Assembly (NCBI GenBank): GCA_035507915.1
Contig: DATJNS010000451.1
Coordinates: 1-17,158 of the forward strand
Direction: 5' to 3'
DNA length: 17,158 bases
DNA from: JACQAI01 sp035507915
Lineage (GTDB): Bacteria > Pseudomonadota > Alphaproteobacteria > Elsterales > Elsteraceae
Below the pieces are notes generated by a model, which had not been told where the DNA came from, made no database searches, and worked only from the letters and a program-made list of their open reading frames with translations. Position 1 is the first letter of the stretch, and each line of letters begins with the position of its first letter. This document shows, in pieces, positions 1-5,956 of the stretch. The position numbers were made by a program, and so were the translations under genes.

Positions 1-227
1 TGCGCGACCGCATCGACCGCGCGCGCGCACGCCGCCGGATCGGCGACGTCGGCCTCGACCGCGACCGCCCGGTCCGGTCCGATCGCGTCGGCCAGCCGCC
101 GCGCGGCGTCGCCCGCGACGTCGCAGATGCCGACGCGCAGCCCGTGCGCCACGAACGCCTTGACGAGCGCCTGGCCGATGCCGCCCGCGGCACCGGTGAT
201 CAACGCGACCCGGCTCGACTGGTCCAT
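1..227 (-). CDS. Short-chain dehydrogenase/reductase (SDR), 5' part only
   Basis: This is the N-terminal 75 or so residues of a classical SDR oxidoreductase; the rest lies beyond the left edge. The protein begins MDQSSRVALITGAAGGIGQA. It therefore carries the TGxxxGIG dinucleotide-binding loop (residues 11-18) of the Rossmann fold right after the first beta strand. A later acidic residue (ICD, then a DVAD segment near residue 63) is the usual second landmark, binding the cofactor's ribose or adenine. The ATG is preceded by a strong GGAGGAGG ribosome binding site. It lies 80 bases downstream of the acyl-CoA dehydrogenase-like gene on the same strand and could be co-transcribed with it, although a 13-bp hairpin sits between them. 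The catalytic Ser-Tyr-Lys is not in view, so the substrate cannot be inferred. Confidence 0.85.
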   Translation of the reverse strand, partial: MDQSSRVALITGAAGGIGQALVKAFVAHGLRVGICDVAGDAARRLADAIGPDRAVAVEADVADPAACARAVDAVA

Positions 228-259
228 GGATTTCCTCCTCCCCGCAGCGTCAAACAGCA

Positions 260-287
260 CCGTCATGCCCGCCTGCGGGCATGACGG
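260..287. repeat. Perfect 13-bp-stem hairpin, dispersed-repeat fragment
   Basis: A perfect inverted repeat with arms CCGTCATGCCCGC and GCGGGCATGACGG and a 2-base centre lies in the 80-base gap between the acyl-CoA dehydrogenase-like gene and the SDR gene. The arms match the outer end of the larger element at 1530-1617, so this is probably a minimal or decayed member of the same dispersed intergenic repeat family. It could also reduce transcription into the SDR gene, but no T-tract follows, so it is not called a terminator. Confidence 0.7.
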
Positions 288-307
288 CGGGAAACGGTTG
301 CGCCCAC

Positions 308-1510
308 CTATTCCGCCGCGCGTTCGCCCGCGTAGCCGTCGCGTCCTTGCGGCAGCTTGCGGTTGAGCAGCCGCGCCGCCACCACGGTGCGCAGGATCTG
401 CGCGGTGCCGCCGCCGATCGTGAACATGCGCGCGTCGCGCACCATGCGTTCGAGCGGCCGCTCGCGCGAGTAGCCGGCGGCGCCGAACAGCTGCAGCGCG
501 TCGTTGGTCACCTTGATGGCCATCTCGGACGCGAAGATCTTGGCCTGCGCCGCCTCGAGCACGTCGGGGAAGCCGGCGCCGCCGCGCGCCGCCGCCTTGT
601 AGATCAGCGCCTGCGCCGCCGCGATCTGGATCGCCATGTCGGCCAGCATCCACTGCAGGCCCTGGAACTCGCAGATCGGCCGGCCGAACTGCTCGCGCGT
701 CTGCGCGTAGTCGAGCGCGAGCGCATAGGCGCCTTCCGCCAGCCCCAGCGCCACCGTGGCGGCGCCGATGCGCTGGCCGTTGTAGGCATTCATCAGGTCG
801 GCGAAGCCCTTGGCGAGGCCGCGCGGCGGCAGCACCAGGCTGTCGGCGGGCAGCCACATGTCCTCGAACCGGATCTCGCTCTCCGGAATGCCGCGCAGCC
901 CCATCGCCGGCTCGCGCTTGCCGATCGTCAGGCCCGGCGTCTCGTCGCGCACGGCAATGAAGCCGCCGATGCCCTCCTCGTTGCCCGCCGAGTCGAACAC
1001 GCGTGCGAAGATCAGGTGCAGGCGCGACACGCCGCCGCCGGTGATCCAGTGCTTGGCGCCGTTGACCACGAAGCCGTTGCCGCGCCGATCGGCGCGCGTC
1101 GTCATCTCGCTGGCGGCGCTGCCGGCGCCGGGCTCGGTGATGCAGATCGCCGGCTTGTCGCCGGCGAGCACGAGCGCGGCGGCGCGGCGCTTCTGGTCCT
1201 CGCTGCCGTAGGCCATGACCGCGCCGATCGCGCCCATGTTGGCCTCGACGACGATGCGCCCCGTGATGCCGCAGCACTGCGCCATCTCCTCGATCACCAG
1301 CACGGCATCGAGGTAGCTTCGGCCCTGGCCGCCGTACGCGACCGGGATCGTCATGCCGAAGAAGCCGGCGTCGCGCAGCAGCGCCACCGTGTCCCACGGG
1401 TACTGCTCGGTGCGGTCGACCTCGGCGGCACGCGCCGCGACCGGCCCGCGCGCGAGCGCGCGCGCCTTCTCGACGAGCTCCTGCTGCGCGGCCGTCAGGT
1501 CGAAATTCAC
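308..1510 (-). CDS. Acyl-CoA dehydrogenase superfamily protein, 3-sulfinopropanoyl-CoA desulfinase-like
   Basis: This is a 400-residue FAD enzyme with the normal three-part acyl-CoA dehydrogenase layout: helical N-domain about 1-120, beta domain about 121-235 (CITEPGAGSAASEM, then WITGGG), and C-terminal helical domain with TREQFGRPI and FGAAGYSRERPLERM. The usual catalytic Glu of the short/medium-chain type (position in the IYEGT motif) is Gly here (FTIGGGTAQILR). The alternative Glu used by isovaleryl-CoA dehydrogenase is Gln246 (NAYNGQRIG). Arg85 is present in GITGRIVVEANMG. From memory, this Arg/Gln pair and much of the surrounding sequence match AcdDPN7 of Advenella mimigardefordensis, which removes sulfite from 3-sulfinopropanoyl-CoA in 3,3'-dithiodipropionate breakdown (Arg84 and Gln246 there). 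A desulfinase is thus more likely than a true dehydrogenase, but the substrate is inferred. The start is GTG behind GGGAGGAG. The SDR gene follows. Confidence 0.88.
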   Translation of the reverse strand: MNFDLTAAQQELVEKARALARGPVAARAAEVDRTEQYPWDTVALLRDAGFFGMTIPVAYGGQGRSYLDAVLVIEEMAQCCGITGRIVVEANMGAIGAVMAYGSEDQKRRAAALVLAGDKPAICITEPGAGSAASEMTTRADRRGNGFVVNGAKHWITGGGVSRLHLIFARVFDSAGNEEGIGGFIAVRDETPGLTIGKREPAMGLRGIPESEIRFEDMWLPADSLVLPPRGLAKGFADLMNAYNGQRIGAATVALGLAEGAYALALDYAQTREQFGRPICEFQGLQWMLADMAIQIAAAQALIYKAAARGGAGFPDVLEAAQAKIFASEMAIKVTNDALQLFGAAGYSRERPLERMVRDARMFTIGGGTAQILRTVVAARLLNRKLPQGRDGYAGERAAE

Positions 1511-1529
1511 GAGGTCTGCTCCTCCCGTG

Positions 1530-1617
1530 CCGTCATCCCCGCGAAAGCCGGGATCCAGGGGTCGGACGGCAGCGGTCTTGCTCTTGACCCTGGATGCCCG
1601 CTTTCGCGGGCATGACG
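1530..1617. repeat. Dispersed inverted-repeat element of the CGTCATxCCCGCGAAAGC type
   Basis: Two imperfect arms of about 33 bases face each other. The left arm runs from CGTCATCCCCGCGAAAGC to the GGATCCAGGG end. The right arm is the reverse complement of CGTCATGCCCGCGAAAGC...CATCCAGGGTC. The right arm itself folds into a hairpin (ATGCCCGC, loop TTTC, GCGGGCAT). Translated by chance, the two strands give the familiar spurious peptides containing VIPAKAGIQ and PWIPAFAGMT, the usual mark of this very common proteobacterial intergenic repeat. It fills most of the 145-base gap between the DUF427 gene and the acyl-CoA dehydrogenase-like gene. As transcribed it would form a long stem, so it may attenuate or insulate the two units. 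No transposase is present, so any mobility would have to be in trans. Confidence 0.8.
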
Positions 1618-1655
1618 AAAGTGGTTTGACACGGCGCTGGGTGAGGGAGGGATGG

Positions 1656-1940
1656 TCACGTCTCGACCGTGACGCCCTTCCAGAAGGCGACGTGGCCGCG
1701 GATGTTCGCCGCGGCCTGCTTCGGATCGGGATAGTACCAGGCGGCGTCCGGGTTCTCCTTGCCGCCGACCTTGAGCGTGTAGTAGCTCGCCTCGCCCTTC
1801 CAGCCGCACACCGTCTTGGTCGGGCTCGGCGCGAAGAATTCCTTCTTGATCGCGCCGGGCGGGAAATAGACGTTGCCCTCGACCGTCTCGAACGTGTCGG
1901 TCTCGGCGACCACGGTGCCGTTCCAGATCGCGCGCGGCAT
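1656..1940 (-). CDS. DUF427 domain-containing protein
   Basis: This 94-residue protein is made entirely of one DUF427 domain. Recognisable parts are the opening RAIWNGTVVAETD, the FPPGAIKKEFF stretch (residues 26-36), TVCGWKGEASYY (43-54), DAAWYYPDP (65-73) and the ending HVAFWKGV. The family is a small compact beta-rich domain, widespread in bacteria and fungi, with no established reaction. It lacks a signal peptide or membrane segment, so it is presumably cytoplasmic. The ATG chosen gives the standard family start and has GAGGAGA upstream; longer in-frame readings only extend into the gene before it. It begins 11 bases after the enzyme I stop, so it is probably the last gene of the chvI-to-PTS transcription unit. 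The repeat at 1530-1617 follows it. Confidence 0.85.
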   Translation of the reverse strand: MPRAIWNGTVVAETDTFETVEGNVYFPPGAIKKEFFAPSPTKTVCGWKGEASYYTLKVGGKENPDAAWYYPDPKQAAANIRGHVAFWKGVTVET

Positions 1941-1951
1941 GATTCGTCTCC

Positions 1952-3739
1952 TCACATCGATGCGTTGAAGTCGTCGAGCAGCGCCGCGATCTTGGCGCCG
2001 TCCCACTGGTCCATGATGGTGCGGGCGCGGCGCGACGCCTCGAGCAGGTTCATGTTGCGGATGCGCTCCTTGACGCGCGGCAGGCTGGGCGCCGACATCG
2101 ACAGCTCGCGCACGCCGAGGCCGAGCAGCAATGCCGTGAAGCGCGGATCGCCGGCGATCTCGCCGCACACCGCGACCGGGATGCGCGCACGCAGGCCCGC
2201 CTCGACGGTGAACTGGATCAGCCGCAGCACCGCGGGGTGCAGCGGGTTGTAGAGCTTGGCGACGCGCTCGTCGCCGCGGTCGATCGCCAAGGTGTACATC
2301 GTGAGGTCGTTGGTGCCGATCGAGAAAAAGTCCGCCTCGGTCGACAGCGCATCGGCGGCGAGCGCCGCGCCCGGCACCTCGATCATCACGCCGATCTTGG
2401 GCAGCGGCTCGCCGATCGCGACGCGCCGGCGCTTGACCCGGCGCGCCAGGTCGAAGGCGATCTCGCGCACCGCCTTGACCTCGTCGATGCTGGCGATCAT
2501 CGGCAGCAGGATGCGCACCGGCCCGTGCGCCGACGCGCGCAGGATCGCGGCCAGCTGCGTCTCGAACAGCCGCCGGTTCGACAGCGACAGGCGGATGCCG
2601 CGGATGCCGAGCGCGGGGTTGGGGCTCTCGCTCTCGAGCTCCTCGACCTGCGCGCGCACCGAAGGCGCGAGCTTGTCGCCGCCGATGTCGAGCGTCCGGA
2701 TGGTGACGGGCCGGCCGGCCATGCCGACCACGATGTCGCGCAGATGCTGGTACTGCTCCTCCTCGGTCGGCGCGTTCTCGCGGTTCATGAACATGAACTC
2801 GGTGCGCAACAGGCCGACCCCGACCGCGCCGTTCTCGAGCGCGGCGGGAATGTCGCGCGCCAGCTCGAGATTGACCTGCAGCGAGATCTCGACGTCGTCG
2901 CGCGTGACCGCGGGCAGCTTGCTCAAGCCGGCGAGCCGCCCGCGCTCGGTCAGCATGTCGGCGCCGCGCCGCGCGTAGAGCTTGGCGGTCGACGGCGCCG
3001 GATTGACGACGATGCGGCCGGCGCCGCCGTCGACGATCACGAAGTCGCCGGTCTCGATTCCGGCGGTCAGCCCGGGCACGCCGAGCACCGCGGGGATGCC
3101 GAGCGAGCGCGCGACGATCGCGGTATGGCTCTCGGCACCGCCGAGCTCGGTCGCGAAGGCGGCGACCCGCGCGGGATCGAACAGCACGGTGTCGGCGGGC
3201 GTCAGCTCCTCGGCGATCACGACCGAACCCTCGGGCAGGTTCTGGAACGCCTGGTAGGGCTGCTTCATCAGGTTGCGCAGCAGCCGGTCGCCGACCTCGC
3301 GGATGTCATCGGCGCGCGCCGCCAGATAGGCGTCGCCCATCTTCTCGAAACCCTCGGTGATCGCCTCGATCTCGGCCTGCACCGCGGCCTCGGCGTTGAT
3401 GCGCGCTTCGACGATGCGGCGGTCGACCCCGCGCACCAGCCGCGAGCCGGACAGCATCTGGAGCCGCGCATCGAGCAGATAGCCGAGCTCCTCGGCCGCC
3501 GACTCGGGCAGCGCGACCGCCTTGCTCTTGAGCTTCTTGAGCTGCTTGACGGCGAACGCCACCGCGTCGGCGAAGCGCTGCCGCTCGCCGGCCACCGCGC
3601 CGGCCGCGACGTCGTACTCCGGCACCGGCAGCGCGCCGGCCTCGGAGCGCCACGCCGTGCCGACGGCGATCCCCGGCGACACCGCGAGGCCGTTCAGGAC
3701 GCGCTCGGGTCGATTGGTCGACGGCGCGTCAATCTTCAT
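1952..3739 (-). CDS. ptsP: PTS enzyme I (phosphoenolpyruvate-protein phosphotransferase)
   Basis: This 595-residue enzyme I takes phosphate from PEP and passes it to HPr. In order it shows the N-terminal HPr-binding/swivelling domain and the phospho-His site at His205 (GGAESHTAIVARS). The C-terminal PEP-binding barrel follows, with GLLRTEFMFM (309-318), the IRGIRLSL segment, SIGTNDLTMYTLAIDR (473-488) and the catalytic Cys525 in VAVCGEIAGD. It has the length of a sugar-type PtsI and no GAF domain in front, unlike typical nitrogen-PTS PtsP. Yet it sits beside HPr and EIIA with no sugar permease, so a purely regulatory role is likely. Its start overlaps the end of the HPr gene by 11 bases, which implies translational coupling. 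The symbol ptsI would serve equally well. All key catalytic residues are present. Confidence 0.95.
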   Translation of the reverse strand: MKIDAPSTNRPERVLNGLAVSPGIAVGTAWRSEAGALPVPEYDVAAGAVAGERQRFADAVAFAVKQLKKLKSKAVALPESAAEELGYLLDARLQMLSGSRLVRGVDRRIVEARINAEAAVQAEIEAITEGFEKMGDAYLAARADDIREVGDRLLRNLMKQPYQAFQNLPEGSVVIAEELTPADTVLFDPARVAAFATELGGAESHTAIVARSLGIPAVLGVPGLTAGIETGDFVIVDGGAGRIVVNPAPSTAKLYARRGADMLTERGRLAGLSKLPAVTRDDVEISLQVNLELARDIPAALENGAVGVGLLRTEFMFMNRENAPTEEEQYQHLRDIVVGMAGRPVTIRTLDIGGDKLAPSVRAQVEELESESPNPALGIRGIRLSLSNRRLFETQLAAILRASAHGPVRILLPMIASIDEVKAVREIAFDLARRVKRRRVAIGEPLPKIGVMIEVPGAALAADALSTEADFFSIGTNDLTMYTLAIDRGDERVAKLYNPLHPAVLRLIQFTVEAGLRARIPVAVCGEIAGDPRFTALLLGLGVRELSMSAPSLPRVKERIRNMNLLEASRRARTIMDQWDGAKIAALLDDFNASM

Positions 3740-4058
3740 CGAACTTGTCCGCGACCAGCTTGACGAGGGCGTCGAGCGCGGCGGGCGCGTCGGCGCCGCT
3801 GGCGCGCAGTTCGAGGGTCGAGCCCGGGGCGGCGGCCAGCATCATGAGGCCCATGATCGACAGGCCCGACACGGCGGCGTCCTTGCGCACCACCGTGATC
3901 TCCGCCTTGAAGCGCTCGGCGGTCTTGACGAAGCGCGCCGCGGCGCGGGCATGCAGCCCGCGGCGGTTGACGATCGTGACGGTGCGGCTGAGGACGGTGT
4001 CGGCGGGACCCGGTTCGACGGCGGGATCCGCGGCGGGATCGGAATCCGGCGCGGTCAT
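3729..4058 (-). CDS. ptsH: HPr family phosphocarrier protein
   Basis: This 109-residue HPr relays phosphate from enzyme I to the EIIA encoded just upstream. The phospho-accepting His36 is in NRRGLHARAAARFV. The regulatory serine region is conserved as SGLSIMGLMMLAA with Ser67, the residue that HPr kinase/phosphorylase modifies; hprK lies two genes upstream. A roughly 22-residue acidic, Pro/Ala-rich N-terminal extension (TAPDSDPAADPAVEPG) precedes the fold, longer than the usual 85-90 residue HPr. The ATG overlaps the EIIA stop as ATGA, which supports this start. Without a sugar permease in the cluster the protein probably acts in signalling (nitrogen-type PTS) rather than in transport. Confidence 0.95.
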   Translation of the reverse strand: MTAPDSDPAADPAVEPGPADTVLSRTVTIVNRRGLHARAAARFVKTAERFKAEITVVRKDAAVSGLSIMGLMMLAAAPGSTLELRASGADAPAALDALVKLVADKFDED

Positions 4059-4459
4059 GTCTCGCCGGCGAGCAGGCGCGAGGCGACCGCGATGTACTTG
4101 CGCCCGGCTTCCTGCGCGCGCGCGACCGCGTCGCTCAGCGTCTCGCACTGGCGGACCGAGGCGAGCTTGATGAGCATCGGCAAGTTGACGCCGGCGATCA
4201 CCTCGACATGCGCCTTGTCGATGATCGAGATCGCCAGGTTGGATGGCGTGCCGCCGAACATGTCGGTCAGCACGACGACGCCCTCGCCCTCGTCGACCTG
4301 CGAGACGCTGTCCAGGATGTCCTGCCGCCGCTTCTCCATGTCGTCGTCGGGACCGATGCACACGGCGATGCAGTTGCGCTGCGGACCGACGACGTGCTCG
4401 AGCGCCGAGACGAACTCGATCGCGAGCCGGCCGTGGGTTACGAGCACCATACCGATCAT
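4055..4459 (-). CDS. PTS EIIA, mannose-family (EIIA-Man-like) regulatory domain
   Basis: This is a 134-residue single-domain EIIA of the mannose/sorbose family. The phospho-His is His9 in MIGMVLVTHGRLA. The hallmark VVLTDMFGGTPSNLA occupies residues 62-76, and the INLP-type loop appears as GVNLPML. It has no linked EIIB, EIIC or EIID, so it is the terminal phosphoryl acceptor of a regulatory relay, as in the manX position of alphaproteobacterial hprK-manX-ptsH clusters. A GGAG site precedes the ATG. Its stop overlaps the HPr start (ATGA), so the two are probably made in a fixed ratio. The gap to rapZ is 40 bases. Its downstream partner is not visible in the sequence. Confidence 0.93.
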   Translation of the reverse strand: MIGMVLVTHGRLAIEFVSALEHVVGPQRNCIAVCIGPDDDMEKRRQDILDSVSQVDEGEGVVVLTDMFGGTPSNLAISIIDKAHVEVIAGVNLPMLIKLASVRQCETLSDAVARAQEAGRKYIAVASRLLAGET

Positions 4460-4499
4460 GAGCTACTCCGTGCCCCGGCCCGCTCTCGGATTCCCTGGA

Positions 4500-5507
4500 T
4501 CAGTCGGCGCCGGCGGGCGCCGTGCGATGCACGTCGCGATGCGAGATGCCGGCGTTGAAGCCGCGGCCGTTCAGCCAGGCGGCCAGACGCTCCGCCAGGA
4601 ACACCGAGCGATGGCGGCCGCCGGTGCAGCCGACGGCGAGGGTCAGGTAGCTCTTGCCCTCGGCCAGGAAGCGCGGCAGCAGCGGTTCGAGCAAACGGGT
4701 CAAGTTGTTCCAAAAGCGGTCAAAATCGGCGTCGCTCTCGATGTAGGCGGCGACGCGCGGGTCGCGCCCGTCGAACGGCTTCAGCACCGGATCATAGTAC
4801 GGATTCTTGAGGAAGCGCACGTCGAACACCAGGTCGGCCTCGCGCGGCAGGCCCAGCTTGAAGGAGAACGACATCACCGTCACGGTCAAGCCCGGGCTGC
4901 GGTCGCGACCGAAGCGCCCGTCGAGCAGCGCGCGCAGCTCGGCGGGCCGCAGGCTCGAGGTGTCGATCACGAGGTCGGCGGCTTCGCGCAACGGCGCCAG
5001 CAAGGCGCGCTCGATCTGGATGCCGTCGCTGACCGGGCGGTCGGCGGCAAGCGGATGGCGCCGGCGCGTCTCCTCGAAGCGGCGGATCAGCACGTCGTCG
5101 TCGCAGTCGAGAAACAGCAGGTGGGATTCGCAGTCGTCGCGCGCCCTGAGCGCGGCGGCTTCGGCCACCAGGTGCTCGACCGAGAAGCCGCGCGTACGCG
5201 TGTCGATGCCGAGCGCAAGCGGCCGGGCCGGCGGCAGCGACGTATCGCCGCGCGCCGCCGCGCGATCGGCGACGCTGGTGCGGATCAGCATGCGGAGCAT
5301 CGAGATCGGCAGGTTGTCGACCGCCTCGTAGCCGAGATCCTCGAACACCTTCAAGGCGAGCGAGCGACCGGCGCCGGCCATTCCGGTGACGAGCACGACG
5401 GGGGCGCGGCGCGCCTCGACCGGCGCATCCGCCGGCCGGTCGCGGCCGGCGTCCCGGGGGGCGGGCTCGATCGCCACGGTCCCGCCTGCCTTCACCTGTT
5501 CGGTCAT
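4500..5507 (-). CDS. rapZ: RapZ family nucleotide-binding protein (RNase adapter)
   Basis: This 335-residue P-loop protein of the RapZ/YvcJ family has a Walker A loop at 42-49, GMAGAGRS. It carries Arg where most P-loops have Lys. EDLGYEAVDNLP follows, then the middle-domain GIDTRTRGFS. The conserved C-terminal domain has SFSFKLGLPREADLVFDVRFLKNPYY and the VGCTGGRHRSVFLAERLA signature at 292-309. In E. coli RapZ delivers the sRNA GlmZ to RNase E and senses glucosamine-6-phosphate; in alphaproteobacteria the role is not settled. About 35 extra residues (acidic and Arg-rich) precede the fold. Its ATG overlaps the hprK stop (ATGA). This placement between hprK and EIIA suggests a link with PTS signalling, as in gammaproteobacterial rpoN-ptsN-rapZ-ptsO clusters. 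Confidence 0.93.
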   Translation of the reverse strand: MTEQVKAGGTVAIEPAPRDAGRDRPADAPVEARRAPVVLVTGMAGAGRSLALKVFEDLGYEAVDNLPISMLRMLIRTSVADRAAARGDTSLPPARPLALGIDTRTRGFSVEHLVAEAAALRARDDCESHLLFLDCDDDVLIRRFEETRRRHPLAADRPVSDGIQIERALLAPLREAADLVIDTSSLRPAELRALLDGRFGRDRSPGLTVTVMSFSFKLGLPREADLVFDVRFLKNPYYDPVLKPFDGRDPRVAAYIESDADFDRFWNNLTRLLEPLLPRFLAEGKSYLTLAVGCTGGRHRSVFLAERLAAWLNGRGFNAGISHRDVHRTAPAGAD

Positions 5508-5956
5508 GGCGGCGCCATTTTATCGCCGCGGAGTTGCCGAACCGCAAGCCGAACCTTCGCGGCCGCGGACGCTGCCCACGGATCGAGCTGCAGCAAGGGC
5601 AGTGGGACGGCCAGCAGCTCGACGCTGCGCGGCTCGGGCAGGCGCTCGATCGCCGCGGACGGCGCGAGATCGAACACGGCGACGACCGGCACGTCCGCCG
5701 CATGGTCGACGCCGACGATGCCGAGGCCGCGCACCTCGAGGCGTCCGGCGATCGCGGCAGGCGAGGCGGCGTAGAGCGTGCCGGCGCGGCGTACGAGCGC
5801 GGTCTGGTCGTCGGCGATCAGCCGCGCACCCTGGTCGATCAGGCGCAGCGCGAGATCGGACTTGCCGCTGCCCGGCGGCCCGCGCAGCAGCACGCCGACG
5901 CCGTCGAGCGCGATCGCCGTGGCGTGCAGGGTCAGGGTCTCGTGCACGGCGTCCAC
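5504..5956 (-). CDS. hprK: HPr kinase/phosphorylase, short alphaproteobacterial type
   Basis: This 150-residue protein corresponds only to the C-terminal catalytic domain of Gram-positive HprK (about 310 residues), the form normal for alphaproteobacteria. It has a perfect Walker A, GPPGSGKS (26-33), followed by DLALRLIDQGARLIADD (34-50). The HprK signature LEVRGLGIV lies at 73-81. The enzyme phosphorylates and dephosphorylates the regulatory Ser of HPr, and HPr Ser67 encoded three genes on retains the target. The start is GTG, immediately after the chvG stop with no gap, and with no clear ribosome binding site, so translation probably depends on readthrough coupling from chvG. A second in-frame GTG three codons later is an alternative. 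The stop overlaps rapZ. Confidence 0.94.
   Translation of the reverse strand: MDAVHETLTLHATAIALDGVGVLLRGPPGSGKSDLALRLIDQGARLIADDQTALVRRAGTLYAASPAAIAGRLEVRGLGIVGVDHAADVPVVAVFDLAPSAAIERLPEPRSVELLAVPLPLLQLDPWAASAAAKVRLAVRQLRGDKMAPP

Noticed and set aside
1507..1809. Minus-strand open frame containing PWIPAFAGMT and the opposite-strand VIPAKAGIQ frame
   Set aside because: Both peptides are chance translations of the dispersed inverted repeat at 1530-1617.
2237..3763. A 508-codon plus-strand open frame opposite enzyme I
   Set aside because: It is antisense to the enzyme I gene with a low-information Arg/His/Asp/Leu product. The opposite strand encodes the complete enzyme.
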